Assembly (NCBI GenBank): GCA_013140985.1
Contig: JABFRU010000029.1
Coordinates: 1 to 64,000 of the forward strand
DNA length: 64,000 bases
From: Chitinophagaceae bacterium
GTDB lineage: Bacteria > Bacteroidota > Bacteroidia > Chitinophagales > Chitinophagaceae
Reading direction: 5' to 3'
Position numbers and translations under genes: made by a program. Every line of letters starts with the position of its first letter. Position 1 is the stretch's first letter. A model generated the notes under the pieces. That model searched no databases. It saw only the letters and a list, made by a program, of their open reading frames with translations, and had not been told where the DNA came from. Shown piece by piece: positions 26,572-36,599 of the stretch.

Positions 26572-27900
26572 TTATTTTTTGCTTTTGCTACCTTTTCCTT
26601 TTGATGGCGCAGCGGGCAGGTCAATTACGCAACGGAAACCAATGTAGGATTTAGCAGAGTCCTGGTACTCATAAGTGCTGGTTCCTGTTTGCAGGTAATA
26701 GCCTACATCTTTCCAGCTTCCGCCACGAATAATTTTGCGTTTCATCAGGGGGGGATCGTCATCTTTTGCATTCCAGCGAACATCCGGGTTCATATCATGC
26801 TGGAAATTGTTTCGGCCTTCATAATAAATAGAAGATGTCCACTCAGCTACGTTACCGCTCATGCAATAAAGACCATAATCATTAGGCCAGTATCCGTCGG
26901 CCCGAACTGTATAAAAGCCACCATCTTCAGGATAGTTACCACGACCGGGCTTAAAGTTGGCCATCAAACATCCTTTCTTATTACGGAGATAATAGTTACC
27001 CCAGGGGAACATTGATTGAGAACGGCCGCCACGGGCTGCATATTCCCACTGTGCTTCAGTAGGCAGCCTGAAATCAGACTCCTGTGCTCTTTTCTTGCTT
27101 TCAAGATACGAGTTCAGGTAATGTGTTCTCCAATGACAAAATGCGGATGCTTGTTTCCAGCTAACACCTACTACAGGATAGTTGCCAAATGCGGGATGCG
27201 AAAAATATCTTTTTGTCATCGGCTCATTGTAAGAATAGGCAAAGTCCCGGATCCAGCATAATGTATCAGGTGCAATTGAAAAACTACCAAAGGCATTTTT
27301 TGTTATGAATTTTGAACGGGGTTGTCCTGCATTTTCTCTTTTAGCAGCTTCTTTCAGGTCAAATACATCACCAGCATAAATAAGCTTGGTTGCATCAATT
27401 TCTTTTTTGCCATTCAGCCTGGCTTCCGGTGTAACCAATATCTCAGACACAGCTTCGATATTCTTAGGATCGCCCCATTTGAAAGTTTGCATGAATTTCC
27501 AATCTACATACTCTTCCCCATCAGCGCCTGGTTTTACTTTTCCCATTTTGCGGGCTGCTACAGAGTCCCGTACCCAGTTTACAAACTGACGGTACTCATT
27601 GTTGGTAATTTCGGTAGCATCCATCCAGAAACCACTGATAGATACAGAACGGTTACGGGCACTAAATGCAAATGCAGGATCCTCATCGCTGGGACCCATA
27701 TGGAATGTACCCTGCGGTACGTACACCATTCCCTTTGGCCGGGGTAGTGAGTACTTGCTGGCAGGAGCAACTCCATGCACTTGTCCGTCATTTGGCAGGC
27801 TTCCGCCTTTGCCTTTTCCATTTTTCCCGCTGCTGCAACTTGCCAGCACAATCATACTGACAGCTGCAAGGAGAGTTACATAAAGGTTTTTCATTCTCAT
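26572..27900 (-). CDS. gldK: Type IX secretion/gliding lipoprotein GldK (PorK)
   Basis: A 442-residue lipoprotein (lipobox LASC after MIVLA) with a formylglycine-generating-enzyme/sulfatase-modifying fold: VPQGTFHMGPSDED at about 78-91, RLPTEAQWEYAARGG, and GNVAEWTSS. In GldK the fold is structural, not catalytic; the protein forms the outer-membrane-attached ring with GldN. The start is taken at 27900 (27894 is equally possible); an upstream in-frame extension to 27951 would precede the signal peptide. First gene of the gldKLMN operon. Confidence 0.94.
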   Translation of the reverse strand: MRMKNLYVTLLAAVSMIVLASCSSGKNGKGKGGSLPNDGQVHGVAPASKYSLPRPKGMVYVPQGTFHMGPSDEDPAFAFSARNRSVSISGFWMDATEITNNEYRQFVNWVRDSVAARKMGKVKPGADGEEYVDWKFMQTFKWGDPKNIEAVSEILVTPEARLNGKKEIDATKLIYAGDVFDLKEAAKRENAGQPRSKFITKNAFGSFSIAPDTLCWIRDFAYSYNEPMTKRYFSHPAFGNYPVVGVSWKQASAFCHWRTHYLNSYLESKKRAQESDFRLPTEAQWEYAARGGRSQSMFPWGNYYLRNKKGCLMANFKPGRGNYPEDGGFYTVRADGYWPNDYGLYCMSGNVAEWTSSIYYEGRNNFQHDMNPDVRWNAKDDDPPLMKRKIIRGGSWKDVGYYLQTGTSTYEYQDSAKSYIGFRCVIDLPAAPSKGKGSKSKK

Positions 27901-27919
27901 ACACTTAAAGGGTATTGGG

Positions 27920-27953
27920 CAAATATAATATTTTGAACTATTCTTCAGCACAA
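27920..27953 (-). promoter_or_regulatory. Candidate gldKLMN promoter
   Basis: On the minus strand TTG (27951-27953) is followed after 23 bp by TATATTTG (27920-27927), which fits TTG-N17-23-TAnnTTTG. The box is 20 bp before the gldK start codon. Confidence 0.5.
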
Positions 27954-28048
27954 GGATACTATTTATTTTTTAGCAATAAAAGCACATTTTACGGGGTAAA
28001 AGTTCTAACGGAAGGTATGTGGGGTTTATTGTATTAACTTAAAATTAA

Positions 28049-30154
28049 TTACCTCTCCGGAGGCCTGTTTATCAGGGAAATAAGCTCTTTTACAGAAAAT
28101 ACGGGAAGATGGCAGGTATAATTGCGGCAAAGCCATAAAGAAGGAGGGTTGGTAGATTGCTTTTTCTTCAAAAGCGGCCAGATTTGATTCCTCTCACCAT
28201 CTGCCGAACCAATAATGATCTTATGCGGAACATATTCTTTGAGCAATTCCGGTAACAATTGTTCAAACCCGGGACCGGTAAGAGCAATCTCATTGGTACC
28301 TGCTACCATTTCCAATAACAAACAAGCCCAGTTTCCAAATGATCCGGGATATTTTACAATAGCATTGCCCAATGAACTGATCATCCCATAAGACCGGCCC
28401 TTCCATCCACCTATTTGGGAAAGCATGCATAAATGATAAAGATTTTTGGCCATTACAGAATTGCCGGAAGGAACGGCGCCATCGTACATTTCTTTTTTCC
28501 GGACGATCACATCCTTTTGATCCTTCTCCGTGTAATAAAAAAAATCAGGCCGTTCAATCGATGACTCATTTGCATTGTTGGTCACCACCATTGATTCTTC
28601 ATCAAATTGAGCTGCAACAAAATCAGTTAACCCATTTGCCGTTTGCAACCAGGCAATATCTCCCGTTACCTCTAATAAATGGCGACATGCTTCAATGAGA
28701 AAAGCATAATCATCGAGAAAGGCGGGAAATTTTGCTTTATCATCTTTCCATGTATGAAAAAAAACGGGGTAGGATTCTCTCCTGAATTTTGATTGCAGAA
28801 ACTCCATGTTTCGAATGGCCAGTTGCCGGTATTCTTCTTTGCCGGTTGCACCGAATGCTTTGCAGCAGGCTGTATTCATTAAAGCATTCCAGCCGAGAAT
28901 GATCTTATCATCCAATAATGGCCGAACTCTTTTATCTCTTTGTTCTAATAATTTTCTTTTACATTTTTCAAGTAATTTCCTTAATTGATCAATAGAAATA
29001 TTTTTCTCATTGGCAAATAATTCAATTGGTTTTTTTATTCTTAAAATATTTGTCCCTTCCCAATTTCCCTTTTCCGTAATATCATAAAATCCACAAAAAA
29101 GACCTGCATCCTCACCCAGCAATTCTTCCACTTCCTTTAAACTCCACACATAGAATTTTCCTTCGACACCTTCACTGTCCGCATCCAATGCTGAATAAAA
29201 ACCACCTTCGGGGTGAAGCATTTCCCTTTGAACAAAATCCATTGTTTCTTCTATCACCTCTCTGTATCTCTCTTTGTTTGTAATTTGATATGCTTCACAT
29301 AAAACAGAAACAAGCAGTGCATTATCATAAAGCATTTTTTCAAAATGGGGAGCCAGCCATTCATTATCGGTGGAATAACGGGCAAAGCCACCCCCTGCCT
29401 GATCATAAATCCCTCCTTCGATCATTTTATCAAGACTCAGCAAAGCCTGCGATAATGCTTCCTCATTTTTATAAACATGAGCGTATCGTAACAAATACTG
29501 AATGGAAAATGTTTGCGGAAACTTAGGTGCCTTGCCAAATCCACCCCACTCTTTGTCTGCAGACTTCATCAGGTTGTTGAATATCTCTTTTGTTTTTTCC
29601 GGAGAAATAATTTCATCTTCTTTTGTTCTTTGAATTCCAAAAGAATTCGACTTCATTATATGATCGACAAGATTTTCTGCCTGCACATCTATTTCATGAC
29701 GTCTTTCCCTGAAAGCTTGTATAACACTGTGTAGTGTTTCTTGCCATGAAGGCCGGTTAAAAGCTCTTCCTGGTGGAAAATAGGTGCCGCCATAAAATGG
29801 TTTTGCATCTGGTGTCAAAAAAACATTTAGCGGCCAGCCGCCACTTCCGGTCATGGCCTGTACCGCATCCATATAAATATGATCAAGGTCGGGCCGTTCC
29901 TCCCTGTCTATTTTAATATTGATGAAATTCTCATTCATGATCGCAGCTGTGGCTTCATCTTCAAAACTTTCCCGTTCCATTACATGGCACCAATGGCAGG
30001 CAGCATAGCCGATACTTACAAGAATAGGTTTGTTCTCTTTCTGTGCTTTTCTTATTGCTTCACCACCCCACGGATACCAGTTCACCGGATTGTGGGCATG
30101 TTGTAAGAGATAAGGACTTGTCTCATGTATAAGATGGTTGCTGTGTTTTTGCAT
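28049..30154 (-). CDS. Thioredoxin-domain protein, YyaL/SSP411 family
   Basis: A 701-residue protein starting at the ATG at 30154 (an in-frame TTG at 30172 is less likely). The N-terminal thioredoxin-like DUF255 domain has the conserved NPVNWYPWG segment and the motif ACHWCH at about 51-56. The rest is a six-hairpin glycosidase-like alpha/alpha barrel with [15 protein letters not shown] and [10 protein letters not shown] motifs. The family is widespread from bacteria to mammals (SPATA20), but its reaction is not established. Complete; it stands alone downstream of the hemD terminator. Confidence 0.9.
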   Translation of the reverse strand: MQKHSNHLIHETSPYLLQHAHNPVNWYPWGGEAIRKAQKENKPILVSIGYAACHWCHVMERESFEDEATAAIMNENFINIKIDREERPDLDHIYMDAVQAMTGSGGWPLNVFLTPDAKPFYGGTYFPPGRAFNRPSWQETLHSVIQAFRERRHEIDVQAENLVDHIMKSNSFGIQRTKEDEIISPEKTKEIFNNLMKSADKEWGGFGKAPKFPQTFSIQYLLRYAHVYKNEEALSQALLSLDKMIEGGIYDQAGGGFARYSTDNEWLAPHFEKMLYDNALLVSVLCEAYQITNKERYREVIEETMDFVQREMLHPEGGFYSALDADSEGVEGKFYVWSLKEVEELLGEDAGLFCGFYDITEKGNWEGTNILRIKKPIELFANEKNISIDQLRKLLEKCKRKLLEQRDKRVRPLLDDKIILGWNALMNTACCKAFGATGKEEYRQLAIRNMEFLQSKFRRESYPVFFHTWKDDKAKFPAFLDDYAFLIEACRHLLEVTGDIAWLQTANGLTDFVAAQFDEESMVVTNNANESSIERPDFFYYTEKDQKDVIVRKKEMYDGAVPSGNSVMAKNLYHLCMLSQIGGWKGRSYGMISSLGNAIVKYPGSFGNWACLLLEMVAGTNEIALTGPGFEQLLPELLKEYVPHKIIIGSADGERNQIWPLLKKKQSTNPPSLWLCRNYTCHLPVFSVKELISLINRPPER

Positions 30155-30167
30155 TCCCGGCGAAGTT

Positions 30168-30198
30168 CGCAAAAAGAAAAGGACACTATCCAGTGTCC
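30168..30198 (-). terminator. Intrinsic terminator of hemD transcript
   Basis: GGACACT / AGTGTCC with a four-base loop, followed on the minus strand by TTTTCTTTTT. Confidence 0.78.
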
Positions 30199-30225
30199 AT
30201 CTTCACTATTCTTAATTACAATAAA

Positions 30226-31026
30226 CTATTTCTTCTTCTTGTTGGCGGCTAAAAACTGTTCCAGTGCAGCTACCATACTTGGCGCCTGGGGTTGTGGTGC
30301 TTTTATTTCCAGTTTTAATCCTGCATCTTCTGCTGCTTTGGTTGTATTATTTCCAAAAGCCCCGATAACAGTTCCATTTTGTTTGAACTTTGGAACATTA
30401 TCAAACAAGCTTCTTACTCCACTGGGCGTAAAGAAACAGATAACATCATATTCTGTTTTTGTCAATACTTCTTTTACGTCGCTGCTAACACTGCGGTACA
30501 TAAAAGCAAGAGTGAATTCGCAGCTATTGGTCTTTAACCAGCTTACGATCTCATTGTCCTGCTGGTTTTCTGAACAGACATACAGGAATTTTTCATTGCC
30601 TTTATGTTTGTTGATGGCATCAAACATACTTTTATTCGTTCCATCAGCTCCATAAAATACTTTACGTTTACGGTAGAGAATAAATTTTTGCAGATAAAGT
30701 GCAACAGCCTCTGTTATGCAGAAATACTTTGTATCCTGCGAAACACTGACCTTCATTTCCTCGCAAATGCGGAAAAAATGATCAATAGCATTGCGGCTTG
30801 TGAAGATCACGCCTGTGTACTGCTGTATCTCTATTTTCTGTTTGCGAAAATCCCTGGCTGGTATGCCCTCAAGACGAATAAATGGATAGAAGTCAAGCTC
30901 TACACTGTACTTTCTTGAAAGCTCAAAGTAAGGTGACTTATCACTTTCAGGTTTAGGCTGGGTAATCAGGATCTTTTGTATGGCTTTGGCCTCCACATCG
31001 GCCTTTGTAACCCCTGGTTTAGTCAT
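30226..31026 (-). CDS. hemD: Uroporphyrinogen-III synthase
   Basis: A 266-residue protein starting at the ATG at 31026 (an in-frame TTG at 31053 would overlap the next gene's spacer). It shows the two-domain HemD fold with IDFYPFIRLEGIPARDFRKQ-like and SRNAIDHFF (first domain) and VICFFTPSGVRSLFDN then GAFGNNTTKAAEDAGL (second domain). It closes hydroxymethylbilane to uroporphyrinogen III in haem synthesis. HemD sequences are poorly conserved, yet these segments are typical. It follows a DUF4271 gene, an arrangement common in Bacteroidota. Confidence 0.88.
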   Translation of the reverse strand: MTKPGVTKADVEAKAIQKILITQPKPESDKSPYFELSRKYSVELDFYPFIRLEGIPARDFRKQKIEIQQYTGVIFTSRNAIDHFFRICEEMKVSVSQDTKYFCITEAVALYLQKFILYRKRKVFYGADGTNKSMFDAINKHKGNEKFLYVCSENQQDNEIVSWLKTNSCEFTLAFMYRSVSSDVKEVLTKTEYDVICFFTPSGVRSLFDNVPKFKQNGTVIGAFGNNTTKAAEDAGLKLEIKAPQPQAPSMVAALEQFLAANKKKK

Positions 31027-31055
31027 GTTCTGTTTGGCTAAAGTTGGCGGCAAAG

Positions 31056-32030
31056 TTAAGTAGTAATCCCGAAAAACAGCAACAAGGCTTTGTAAATCAG
31101 CAAAAGAGGAGCTATTTCGAAAGCACAGAGGTATAAAAAGAAATGAAAAGGATTGACTTTGACTTGATTACGAATCGCCGCAAAAGTTAGAATGATCCTA
31201 TAACAAAAAAGCCCACCCACCAAACAATAGGAACCTATCAGGGCAGCATCATAAACAGGTGGGGTAGCGAAGGCCAGTAAAATGAGAAAAGGTAATAAAA
31301 GTATGGCGATCATTTTATTGACAACAAAAACAATAAAAATGTAATTGTCTGCCACCTCGCTCTTGCTAAAAAGCCAGCCGGATATTTTCAAACCTATAAA
31401 CTTGATAAAATAAATCGCAGTAAGACCGAGACAACAATAAGCAAACCCCAGCCAAAATCCTCCCGGTATTTCCAAATTATAGTGTCGCAAAAGGAAGCTG
31501 ATATACAAACCCGCAGTTATAACAAAGAAACCGTTCAGCAGCATGGATGGGAGCGGCGTTTGCATCAACTGCTCTTTTATTTGCCGTTGCTTTAATGTGG
31601 TACGGAAAAAAAGCCTGAAAAGGTCAGTGAAATATTTTGGAAAAGCATTTTTCAAAAAAGCATAGCCGAGTAATATAATGACCAGGAGATAAAAAAGAAA
31701 CTCTTTACCGTTCACTTTTCTTATGTCAGAATAAAAGGTGCCCGGTGTTTCTGCAAACCCGAAATAAGGATTGCGTTTCATCTGTTGCCACTGCAGGTTT
31801 TGCATAGTGACTGGAATTGTGGCATCCCATTTCCAGGTACTATCCTTGCGAGGCACTTTTGAAATTGAATCAGGGAATGTTGCAACAGCATCAATTGTCA
31901 ATACCTGATGAGTAGTGGGTGGCGATAATACCGGGGCCGTAGTATCATTACGTACAGGGTCAGTATTATTTTGGGCAAAAACAGGCCCGTTCAACATCAA
32001 TAATAAAAACAAAAAGTAAAGCCGTGACAA
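31056..32030 (-). CDS. DUF4271 multi-pass membrane protein
   Basis: The frame opens with a TTG at 32051; a second TTG at 32030 would give MSRLYFLFLLLMLNGPVFAQ, a clean signal peptide, so I place the start there. No ATG precedes the signal sequence. After a periplasmic segment of about 85 residues there are seven hydrophobic stretches in the C-terminal two thirds, as in the DUF4271 family. Function unknown; the family is regularly next to hemD in Bacteroidota, which hints at a haem- or envelope-related role. The start codon is the uncertain part. Confidence 0.8.
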   Translation of the reverse strand: MSRLYFLFLLLMLNGPVFAQNNTDPVRNDTTAPVLSPPTTHQVLTIDAVATFPDSISKVPRKDSTWKWDATIPVTMQNLQWQQMKRNPYFGFAETPGTFYSDIRKVNGKEFLFYLLVIILLGYAFLKNAFPKYFTDLFRLFFRTTLKQRQIKEQLMQTPLPSMLLNGFFVITAGLYISFLLRHYNLEIPGGFWLGFAYCCLGLTAIYFIKFIGLKISGWLFSKSEVADNYIFIVFVVNKMIAILLLPFLILLAFATPPVYDAALIGSYCLVGGLFCYRIILTFAAIRNQVKVNPFHFFLYLCAFEIAPLLLIYKALLLFFGITT

Positions 32031-32085
32031 ATAGAAGTTATTATGCTGCAAAAATATCGAACTGAATTGCTGTTTTAGAAGAATA

Positions 32086-33888
32086 TCAGAAATAGTTTAC
32101 AAACCCCAAATGAATTTTCGATTGCCGCAGGTTGAATTGCGTATCATCCCTCTTCCCAACTGCCCAGGCAAGGTTGAAGATGCCGGCTTTGGTTTCAAAA
32201 GCAAGACCAAGACCAGTGCCAAAATATGTATGATTGATCTTTATATCCTGGCTGCTGTTCCTTCCAAGACCACCGTCAATCAAAACATAGAAATAAGAAT
32301 TTTGACCAACCAGGTAATGATACTCCATCGTAGCAATAGCAAATTGTGAGAGATATTGGCTTTCTTCATCAAAACCTCTCAGTAATTTATAACCTCCAAT
32401 TTGAAATAATTCGTTGCGAAAAACATTTCCGCTTTTGAACAACCCGGCATTGATCGCTGTTTTGATCGCATGTCTTTGTCCGCCCAATGGGAAATATTTT
32501 GCTCCCATTGCCCTGATGCGCAATTGATAAGTACTAAGTTTTACTGTATCATATAATTTATCGAAACTGAAATTGGGGTCATTCGGATCTTTCAGATCCA
32601 GTATTTGATTATTCTTTTTTACTTTCTTTTTACCTATCGTTGTTATTATCCTGAATTCATTTCCTTTTCTCGGGTTAGGGCGATAATTGGTATTATTCAA
32701 TTCATAATCCAGCCCGATATTCCAGGAGCTTACATCGCCCACATCCGGCAGGCGGCGGTTTTGTAAAAGCAAAGCTGTATTAATTCCACCTTCGCTGACT
32801 ATTGTCTGGAATTTTTGCAAGAAAAGTTTCCCCGACTGGTTATTATTCAAAACATATTGTGCTCCCAATTGAAAATTCACATTTAAAAAGCTGCTATCCT
32901 TTCTGAACATATCAAAAGAAAAATCCAGTCCGAACGGGGAATTAAAAAGATAAGGATGCTGATATAATATATTAAGCCTTGGCGATTTTACCTGTATCTG
33001 CTGCCAGTTGAGACCGATCGTTTCGCCGGCATTCAATGCGTTTTTCAAAAGAATATTTGCCTCGCCCGTTAATAATAATTTTTTAGATGATAACTGATCA
33101 TTATTTGGCAGGAACCCAACCAATGCATTGACCTGGCTACTTTTCTTTTGCTTCAGGTATAAATTTAAAACGGAACCGGTACCCAGCATAGTAATATTGA
33201 AAGGCTGCTCCTGTTCTACATAGGTCAGTTCATTCAGTTTTTTATTGATCCCGGATAATTTTCTCCTGTTATATATGCTTCCGTTGGGAATATCAAGATA
33301 ACGCTGCAGATAACTATTAGAGATCTTTGCATTTCCATACAAGCGGATACTGTCAATTTTATACAGCGGTCCTCTATTCACTTTTAATAATGCTGAAACT
33401 TTGTCGTTGTCCAGTTGAATGCTGTCAAGATAAACCCGGGCAAAAGGATAACCGGTGTTCTCCAAATGATCCAGTATTTTTTCTTCGAGGATATGAACCT
33501 GTGCAAAATCCATGGGCCTGTCAGCAAACATTCTTTCCTGCCAGCCAATAGCATCCAGCAAAGTTGTTTCAACGGTTTTTGCACTTACCTGCGCCCAGCG
33601 ATATTGTTCTCCTATATATAATGTCACCCTGGCAAACTCACCGTAATATTGAAGACTATCAATAGAGGCAGTAACATATCCTTTTGATTGAAGATAGCCG
33701 GGCAATTTATACATATATTCTTCGCAGGCGGCACGGGAATCAAATTTTGTCTGCAACCCTGCATTAGATACAATAGTCGCCGAGTCCTTATCCACTCCTT
33801 TGATGTGCAGGTTGAATTTGTTCTGCGAAAAAGCAGAAACGTTCAACAACAAAACAAGAACCGATATTTGTAGCCTGGACTTCTTCAT
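32086..33888 (-). CDS. Omp85/BamA-type outer-membrane protein with POTRA domains
   Basis: A 600-residue outer-membrane protein with a signal peptide (ending SAFSQ), POTRA-like repeats (about 70-250, with SIRLYGNAKISNSYLQRYLDIPNG), and a C-terminal 16-strand-type barrel containing GGYKLLRGFDEES, the conserved Omp85 lid-lock region (RGF). It is shorter than BamA (about 850 residues), so a TamA-like or other surface-antigen role is more likely than the essential BamA. Divergent from hemW. Confidence 0.85.
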   Translation of the reverse strand: MKKSRLQISVLVLLLNVSAFSQNKFNLHIKGVDKDSATIVSNAGLQTKFDSRAACEEYMYKLPGYLQSKGYVTASIDSLQYYGEFARVTLYIGEQYRWAQVSAKTVETTLLDAIGWQERMFADRPMDFAQVHILEEKILDHLENTGYPFARVYLDSIQLDNDKVSALLKVNRGPLYKIDSIRLYGNAKISNSYLQRYLDIPNGSIYNRRKLSGINKKLNELTYVEQEQPFNITMLGTGSVLNLYLKQKKSSQVNALVGFLPNNDQLSSKKLLLTGEANILLKNALNAGETIGLNWQQIQVKSPRLNILYQHPYLFNSPFGLDFSFDMFRKDSSFLNVNFQLGAQYVLNNNQSGKLFLQKFQTIVSEGGINTALLLQNRRLPDVGDVSSWNIGLDYELNNTNYRPNPRKGNEFRIITTIGKKKVKKNNQILDLKDPNDPNFSFDKLYDTVKLSTYQLRIRAMGAKYFPLGGQRHAIKTAINAGLFKSGNVFRNELFQIGGYKLLRGFDEESQYLSQFAIATMEYHYLVGQNSYFYVLIDGGLGRNSSQDIKINHTYFGTGLGLAFETKAGIFNLAWAVGKRDDTQFNLRQSKIHLGFVNYF

Positions 33889-33926
33889 TGGGACACCACT
33901 AAATTATTCATTAAATCTCAAACGAT

Positions 33927-35045
33927 TTGGCTGGAATCTATATTCATATACCTTTTTGTAAACAGGCATGTTATTACTGCAATTTTCATTTTGCTACTTC
34001 TCTTCGCAATAAAACTGAATTAATAAATGCATTGATCAAAGAAATCGACCTGCAAAAGAGTTATTTAAACAATGAAACAGTTGAAACGATCTATTTTGGC
34101 GGTGGCACCCCATCTTTATTAGCTGCAGAAGAGTTATCAGCTATCACAAGAAAGATCAGCTCAGTTTTTTTTGTATCGCAAGATGCAGAAATAACTCTTG
34201 AAGCAAATCCGGATGATATAACTGAAGAAAAATTGATCAGTTGGGAACAGACTGGTATCAACCGTCTTAGCATCGGCATACAAAGTTTTTTTGATGAAGA
34301 CCTGCAATGGATGAACCGGGCGCACAATGCTCAACAGGCAATAGACAATTTGCAATTGGCAAAAAAACATTTTGACAACATAACGATCGACCTGATTTAC
34401 GGTACTCCCCAATTGACCAATGAAAAATGGAAACGCAATGTTGATATGGCTATTGCATTGAATATCCCGCATCTCTCCTGTTATGCATTAACGGTTGAAC
34501 CAAAAACGCCGCTGCACAAAATGATACAGCAGCACAAAAGTGACGACATCAATCCCGATAAACAATCAGAACAATTTCTCTTGTTGATGCAATGGCTGGA
34601 AGAGGCCGGGTATGAACATTACGAAATATCCAACTTCAGTAAACCAGGTTGGCGAAGCCGGCACAATTCTTCTTACTGGAAGGGAAAAGAATATTTGGGC
34701 CTTGGTCCTTCAGCACATTCATATAATGGCGAAAGCAGGTGTTGGAATATTGCTAATAACAACCTTTATATTGAATCCATTAATAAGGGGGTTATTCCTT
34801 TTGATGAAGAAGTGCTGACAGCAACTCAGAAATTGAACGAATATATCATGACATCGCTGCGAACCATGGAGGGAATAAATTTAAAAATACTTCTTTCTCA
34901 GTTTGGGATCGGAGAAAATGAGATAATGAATAAAGCAAAAAAATTCATTGCACCCGGTCTGATTCAATCAGGAAATACTTCAATAACGCTTACCCGGGAA
35001 GGAAAGCTGTTGGCTGATGGGATTGCAGCTGAATTATTCTTTTAA
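33927..35045 (+). CDS. hemW: Radical SAM haem chaperone HemW (TTG start)
   Basis: A 372-residue radical-SAM protein related to oxygen-independent coproporphyrinogen oxidase. The translation MAGIYIHIPFCKQACYYCNF begins at a TTG and matches the family N-terminus exactly, so TTG is the true start. The CxxxCxxC cluster motif is at 11-18, then GGGTPS near 59-64 and the HemW C-terminal domain. HemW delivers haem to client proteins rather than oxidising coproporphyrinogen, going by the typical CNF rather than CxxxCxxCxC pattern. Monocistronic. Confidence 0.92.
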   Translation: MAGIYIHIPFCKQACYYCNFHFATSLRNKTELINALIKEIDLQKSYLNNETVETIYFGGGTPSLLAAEELSAITRKISSVFFVSQDAEITLEANPDDITEEKLISWEQTGINRLSIGIQSFFDEDLQWMNRAHNAQQAIDNLQLAKKHFDNITIDLIYGTPQLTNEKWKRNVDMAIALNIPHLSCYALTVEPKTPLHKMIQQHKSDDINPDKQSEQFLLLMQWLEEAGYEHYEISNFSKPGWRSRHNSSYWKGKEYLGLGPSAHSYNGESRCWNIANNNLYIESINKGVIPFDEEVLTATQKLNEYIMTSLRTMEGINLKILLSQFGIGENEIMNKAKKFIAPGLIQSGNTSITLTREGKLLADGIAAELFF

Positions 35046-35048
35046 AAA

Positions 35049-35309
35049 TTATTTATTGACAAAATAAATAATCACATTCAGTGCGCAACCTACGGAAATC
35101 ACTGAAGTAAGAATGAAACTAAACCATTTAATGGGGTGAGGTTTTGTGCTGCCTTCTTTTCTTCCTTCCTGCCACTTATTGAACTCTATAACATTAATAA
35201 CAATGAGGGTGATTGCAGCTATTAAAAACAGGGCTTGAAAAAAATTAACCATGGGGCTTTTTTTACCCATGAAGTTAAAGCTTTTGATGATTATGTTTCC
35301 AGTAATCAT
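35049..35309 (-). CDS. Small two-TM membrane protein
   Basis: An 86-residue protein from the ATG at 35309 (internal ATGs at 35270 and 35252 are alternatives). Two membrane helices are at about residues 25-40 and 65-83, joined by a charged loop (EFNKWQEGRKEGSTK). I do not recognise the family. It is convergent with hemW (three-base gap), with a 188-bp spacer to gpsA. Confidence 0.5.
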   Translation of the reverse strand: MITGNIIIKSFNFMGKKSPMVNFFQALFLIAAITLIVINVIEFNKWQEGRKEGSTKPHPIKWFSFILTSVISVGCALNVIIYFVNK

Positions 35310-35460
35310 ATACCTGTTTTCCAACGAGGCAGAGCACCATCACAAGGATGGCAGCAGGAGCAAAACCATGGTACGAGAGTGGCATAGGGTATATTTTACG
35401 TTTTAAAAGTTCAACAGTTTAATGGTCTAAGATTAAGTGTTCCCGGGTTTGTAATAACCT

Positions 35461-35494
35461 TTGAACTTTTAAACCTTTAAACTTTTGAACCTTA
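35461..35494. repeat. TTTAAAC/TTTGAAC-rich intergenic repeat
   Basis: The spacer 35310-35497 ends in four imperfect copies of TTTRAAC(C/T)T. The motif resembles the TTAAACN array before icd. Confidence 0.4.
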
Positions 35495-35497
35495 CTT

Positions 35498-36538
35498 TCA
35501 GACCAAAACCTGTTCTATCCGTTTAAATCCTTCGGAGGCTTTAACATCTTCCCAAAGTATTTTATAGACCGTTTCAGCTATGGGAATTGCTGCATCCACG
35601 GATTTATTAATTGTATAAATACACCTGGCAGCGTTGTATCCTTCAGCCACCATATTCATTTCAAGCTGAGCTGCTTTAATAGAATATCCTTTCCCGATCA
35701 TATTGCCAAAGGTCCTGTTGCGGCTGTATAAAGAATAACATGTTACTAACAGATCACCGAGATAAACCGATGCCGCATAGTTGGGAGTTTTACGATGGGT
35801 GACAGGGTCCTCTCCGGCATGATCACCTACAGTAATATGTTCAACACCAAATTTTTTGAGGAAGCCGGCCATTTCATCCGCTGCATTGGCAATGTAAACG
35901 CTTAAAAAATTATCGCCATAGTCAAGGCCATGAGCAATACCGGCACCCAATGCATAAATGTTCTTTAATACTGCCGCATATTGAACTCCCAGGATATCAT
36001 GATTGGTAATAGTGTTGATATATTCTGTGGTAAAATGAGAAGCGATCTCTGAAGCAGCAGTGATATCGGATCCCGAAAAAGTAAGGTAAGAAAGTTTTTC
36101 TGCTGCTACTTCTTCTGCATGACAAGGGCCCAGCACGGCAAAATAGTTTTCAAGCGGCACATTAAATTGTTGTTGCAAATAATAGTTCAATAAAATATTC
36201 TTCTCCGGCAACAATCCTTTAATAGCAGAAACTACTTTCTTGCCTTTCCAATCTGCCGGTTTTAATGCTGCAAGACTTTCTTCTGCATAAGCCGACGGAA
36301 CGGCAACGATCAATATATCAGAGTTTTTTACAACTTCAGTAATATTAGCAGACAAAGAAAGAAGCTTGCAATCAAATTTTACCGAGCTTAAATAATTTGG
36401 ATTATGACAATGTGTTTTTATATGATCAATTGTATCCCGGTTTCTTATCCACCAATTGATAGGATGCTTCCTGTCTGTAAGAATTTTTGCCAGCGCTGTG
36501 GCCCAACTACCGCCACCGATGATACCAAAACGAACCAT
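35498..36538 (-). CDS. gpsA: Glycerol-3-phosphate dehydrogenase [NAD(P)+]
   Basis: A 346-residue enzyme that reduces dihydroxyacetone phosphate to glycerol-3-phosphate for phospholipid synthesis. The Rossmann GIIGGGSWATALA (about 5-17) and the conserved LGPCHAEEVA and QYAAVLKNIYALGAG with catalytic Lys are present, as is the GLDYGDNFLS region. Complete. It follows the HlyD gene by about 60 bp on the same strand. Confidence 0.95.
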   Translation of the reverse strand: MVRFGIIGGGSWATALAKILTDRKHPINWWIRNRDTIDHIKTHCHNPNYLSSVKFDCKLLSLSANITEVVKNSDILIVAVPSAYAEESLAALKPADWKGKKVVSAIKGLLPEKNILLNYYLQQQFNVPLENYFAVLGPCHAEEVAAEKLSYLTFSGSDITAASEIASHFTTEYINTITNHDILGVQYAAVLKNIYALGAGIAHGLDYGDNFLSVYIANAADEMAGFLKKFGVEHITVGDHAGEDPVTHRKTPNYAASVYLGDLLVTCYSLYSRNRTFGNMIGKGYSIKAAQLEMNMVAEGYNAARCIYTINKSVDAAIPIAETVYKILWEDVKASEGFKRIEQVLV

Positions 36539-36599
36539 TGATTTCTCTGATTAAATGACAAGAATGATTAAAGGTAGTATAGCGCCAAAAATAAGCGGT

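Noticed and set aside
30125-30655. 176-codon plus-strand ORF
   Set aside because: Antisense to hemD and the thioredoxin-domain gene; no recognisable domain.
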